Of a stretch of 64,000 nt of DNA, positions 61,907-64,000 are shown one piece after another. This DNA is from Metridium senile. Taxonomy: Eukaryota; Cnidaria; Anthozoa; Actiniaria; Metridiidae. The notes under the pieces are model-generated. The model was not told the DNA's origin and ran no database searches. It saw only the letters and a list, made by a program, of their open reading frames with translations. The position numbers were made by a program, and so were the translations under genes. The stretch is taken from NCBI GenBank assembly GCA_949775045.1, contig CATKSA010000210.1, positions 1-64,000 on the forward strand, in the 5' to 3' direction. The number at the start of each line of letters is the position of its first letter. Within the stretch, counting starts at the first letter, position 1.

Positions 61907-62089
61907 CACAACATTTCTGGTACATTCTACGACGCAGACCATCAATGTACTACAGTACAGTATGGAACAAACTCATCACAGTGTAAAGCGGATCTTTTTC
62001 TTACAATAGTAGAAACAATCAATAAATACAAATTTTTAATTAAAAGAATAATAATAATTCTGACACTTGATGTTGCCGATATTGAATAA
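61874..62089 (+). other. 71-codon open frame across the left insert junction, copy 3 (probably not a gene)
   Basis: The translation is identical to copy 2. GTG start at GATGTGAA. No recognisable domain apart from the isoleucine-rich stretch, and no upstream unique sequence that could be a promoter. Confidence 0.25.
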
Positions 62090-62149
62090 AATATGGAACT
62101 ATTATGTAAATAAAAAAAGAAAAAAGTAGAAAATAGTCATTGATGGAGA

Positions 62150-62202
62150 CTCGAACCCTGGTCATGGTGCGTTCAAATGCCAGGATTTAACGACGCGCGC
62201 CA
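62150..62202 (-). promoter_or_regulatory. tRNA-like internal Pol III promoter, insert copy 3
   Basis: Box A-like sequence (62,202 down to 62,191) and box B-like GGTTCGAG (62,157 down to 62,150) are intact with 45-bp spacing, as in the other two copies. Retention in all three is expected from recent duplication and does not by itself show activity. Confidence 0.6.
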
Positions 62203-62290
62203 CGGTTACACTTAATTTGCATAACAATATACAGTCCATTCACGCTGTACACTAGGTTATTGTGAACCCTAAAACAATCGGTAGACACGA

Positions 62291-62302
62291 TGGTGGAGCG
62301 GT
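62291..62302 (+). promoter_or_regulatory. Box A-like tRNA head on the plus strand, insert copy 3
   Basis: TGGTGGAGCGGT again, with the inverted box B-like GGTTCGAG at 62,518-62,525 and a T-run to about 62,567. Confidence 0.4.
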
Positions 62303-62579
62303 AAGGTGCGTTCATTGATGGCCTAGGATCCGAGCGTTTCCTCCCTCTTTGACTGCAAAGCTATCTGTCAGGCCAGCAACCATAGCATGGTGGGGGACCC
62401 AAATCCCCTGCCTTAATGTAAATCCATACGACGATTCAGCGCTTTGACGTCTGGATGTATGGTCCTTTTTTTAGGTTTTGCATAAAATTAGCATATTAAA
62501 TCGATCCTACGGACCAGGGTTCGAGCCTCTATTTTTCAGTTCTGTTTTTCTTTTTTTTTTTTTTTTTCTAGTTTTTTTT

Positions 62580-63020
62580 GCCTAGTCCCTGTTAGTAATG
62601 TGTGAGAATATTAGAGCATTCTGATAAATGCGCAAGATTTTATTTAGAAAAAACTACAAAATCCTACCCAGAATGCAATATGCCCTATAGGGTGATATGA
62701 GAATGGGTTAAAAAGATCGGGATTTTCGGCACAAAATTTTCGCCTAGACACTGTGAGCAATGTCTGAGAATATTAGAGCATTCTGATAAATGCGCAAGAT
62801 TTTATTTAGAAAAAACTACAAAATCCTACCCAGAATGCAATATGCCCTATAGGGTGATCTGAAAATGGGTTAAAAAGATCGGGATTGTCGACACAAAATT
62901 TTCGCCTAGACCCTGTGAGCAATGTCTGAGAATATTAGAGCATTCTGATAAATGCGCAAGATTTTATTTAGAAAAAACTACAAAATCCTACCCAGAATGC
63001 AATATTCCCTATAGGGTGAT
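62580..63020 (+). repeat. Satellite to the right of the inserts
   Basis: The A-like half-unit (CCTAGTCCCTGTTAGTAATGTGTGAG) is followed by B units that closely repeat the spacer between copies 2 and 3 (GGGTGATATGAGAATGGG, GACACTGTGAG). The ATTCCCTATAGGGTGATGTG unit near 63,003 stands exactly where a fourth insert would be expected, but it continues as ordinary satellite. Confidence 0.88.
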
Positions 63021-64000
63021 GTGAAAATGTGTTAAAAAGATCGGGATTTTCGGCACAAAATTTTCACCTAGACCCTGTGAGCAATGTCTGAGAATATTAG
63101 AGCTTTCTGATAAATGCGCAAGATTTTATTTAGAAAAAACTACAAAATCCTACCCAGAATGCAATATGCCCTATAGGGTGATCTGAAAATGTGATAAAAA
63201 GATCGGGATTTTCGGCACAAAATTTTCGCCTAGACCCTGTGAGCAATGTCTGAGAATATTAGAGCTTTCTGATAAATGCGCAAGATTTTATTTAGAAAAA
63301 ACTACAAAATCCTACCCAGAATGCAATATGCCCTATAGGGTGATCTGAAAATGGATTAAAAAGATCGGGGTTTTAGGCACAAAATTTTTGCCTAGACCCT
63401 GTGAGCAATGTCTGAGAATATTAGAGCATTCTGATAAATGCGCAAGATTTTATTTAGAAAAAACTACAAAATCCTACCAAGAATGCAATATTCCCTATAG
63501 GGTGATGTAAAAATGTGTTAAAAAGATCGCAATTTTGGCACAAAATTTTCGCCTAGACCCTGTGAGCAATGTCTGAGAATATTAGAGCTTTCTGATAAAT
63601 GCGCAAGATTTTATTTAGAAAAAAACTACAAAATCCTACCCAGAATGCAATATGCCCTATAGGGTGATCTGAAAATGTGATAAAAAGATCGGGATTTTCG
63701 GCACAAAATTTTCGCCTAGACCCTGTGAGCAATGTCTGAGAATATTAGAGCTTTCTGATAAATGCGCAAGATTTTATTTAGAAAAAACTACAAAATCCTA
63801 CCCAGAATGCAATATGCCCTATAGGGTGATCTGAAAATGGATTAAAAAGATCGGGGTTTTAGGCACAAAATTTTTGCCTAGACCCTGTGAGCAATGTCTG
63901 AGAATATTAGAGCATTCTGATAAATGCGCAAGATTTTATTTAGAAAAAACTACAAAATCCTACCAAGAATGCAATATTCCCTATAGGGTGATGTAAAAAT
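63021..64000 (+). repeat. 486-bp (3-monomer) tandem duplication running off the window
   Basis: GTGATAAAAAG (63,191 and 63,677), ATGGATTAAAAAG (63,351 and 63,837) and ACCAAGAATGCAATATTCC (63,476 and 63,962) are each 486 bp apart. The second ends at the window edge with GATGTAAAAAT. A short unit (GATCGCAATTTTGGC, near 63,527) and a long A-run near 63,620 cancel in length. Confidence 0.88.

Larger units (their letters stand above)
61907..62579 (+). mobile_element. Non-satellite insert, copy 3
   Basis: Copy 1,146 bp after copy 2. It shares copy 2's GACCATCAATG, CGATATTG, CTATTATG, AACCATAG and TTAAATCGATCC, but keeps copy 1's AAATGCCAGG. The T-run near 62,550-62,567 is one or two bases longer. 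Copies 2 and 3 are therefore closer to each other than to copy 1, consistent with two successive duplications. Satellite resumes at GCCTAGTCCCTG (62,580). Confidence 0.75.

Noticed and set aside
59096..62089. Three genes encoding a 71-residue peptide
   Set aside because: Each starts at GTG inside satellite and runs into AT-rich insert. The copies are recent duplicates and I recognise no domain; kept only as open frames with low confidence.
59129..62579. LTR retrotransposon or autonomous DNA transposon
   Set aside because: The insert is only about 670 bp, has no open frame resembling a reverse transcriptase, integrase or transposase, and has no long direct terminal repeats.
1..64000. CENP-B box
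   Set aside because: I looked for TTCG followed at the right distance by A and CGGG on both strands of the A and B monomers and found no match. TTTTCGG and ATCGGGG occur but not in that arrangement.
1..64000. Whole window as an assembly artefact
   Set aside because: Domains have distinct private variants, nested periods and gradual changes, which a simple collapse or looped assembly would not produce. Exact copy numbers of the 3,888-bp and insert duplications still depend on long-read support.
1..64000. Bacterial or phage accessory island
   Set aside because: There is no coding density, operon structure or ribosome-binding context in 64 kb, and the array with tRNA-derived repeats is typical of eukaryotic nuclear DNA.

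Overview
The window is satellite DNA almost from end to end. A 162-bp monomer (about 36% GC by hand count of the first unit) repeats head to tail in one orientation from base 1 to base 64,000. About 380 units are present, and only three roughly 670-bp inserted segments between 59.1 and 62.6 kb interrupt them. I find no convincing protein-coding gene, rRNA or intact tRNA gene. A long satellite with nested higher-order repeats (HORs), plus inserts carrying degenerate tRNA-like RNA polymerase III promoters and T-runs, points to a eukaryotic nuclear genome, probably animal. The species cannot be named from this sequence. The block could be centromeric, pericentromeric or other heterochromatin, and the sequence does not decide which.

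Layout. (1) 1-30,620: subfamily A, 189 monomers ending in ATGGCC, with TTAGTAATG in the middle. It contains a 3,888-bp 24-mer duplicated in tandem (about 1.33-9.27 kb), mixed 3-, 4-, 8- and 11-mer spacings (11.7-14.7 kb), a 972-bp 6-mer (18-21.1 kb), a 2,916/3,078-bp 18/19-mer (22.5-28.5 kb) and a 1,944-bp 12-mer (27.2-30.6 kb). (2) 30,621-30,782: one hybrid A/B monomer. (3) 30,783 to about 58,970: subfamily B, units ending in ATGCCC, with TGAGCAATG in the middle. It contains a 1,618-bp 10-mer, a small island of A-type units (34.17-34.54 kb), a 970/1,132-bp 6/7-mer inside a 2,102-bp super-period, a 646-bp 4-mer, a 647/648-bp 4-mer that opens a two-monomer reading frame, an 809-bp 5-mer, and a 647/1,295/1,941-bp ladder. 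(4) 58,970-62,580: A-like flanks and three copies of one insert, amplified together with the surrounding satellite at spacings of 1,632 and 1,146 bp. (5) 62,580-64,000: B-type satellite, ending in a 486-bp trimer duplication that runs off the window.

The satellite does not encode a working pathway. Three features recur across scales. Each monomer carries nested inverted repeats, a palindrome and A-tracts. Units are copied in multi-monomer blocks at many scales. The monomer is exactly 54 codons long and, in subfamily B, has only one in-frame stop, which one HOR loses by a single base change. The last point raises the possibility that the satellite descends from a coding tandem repeat, but nothing here shows that it is translated.
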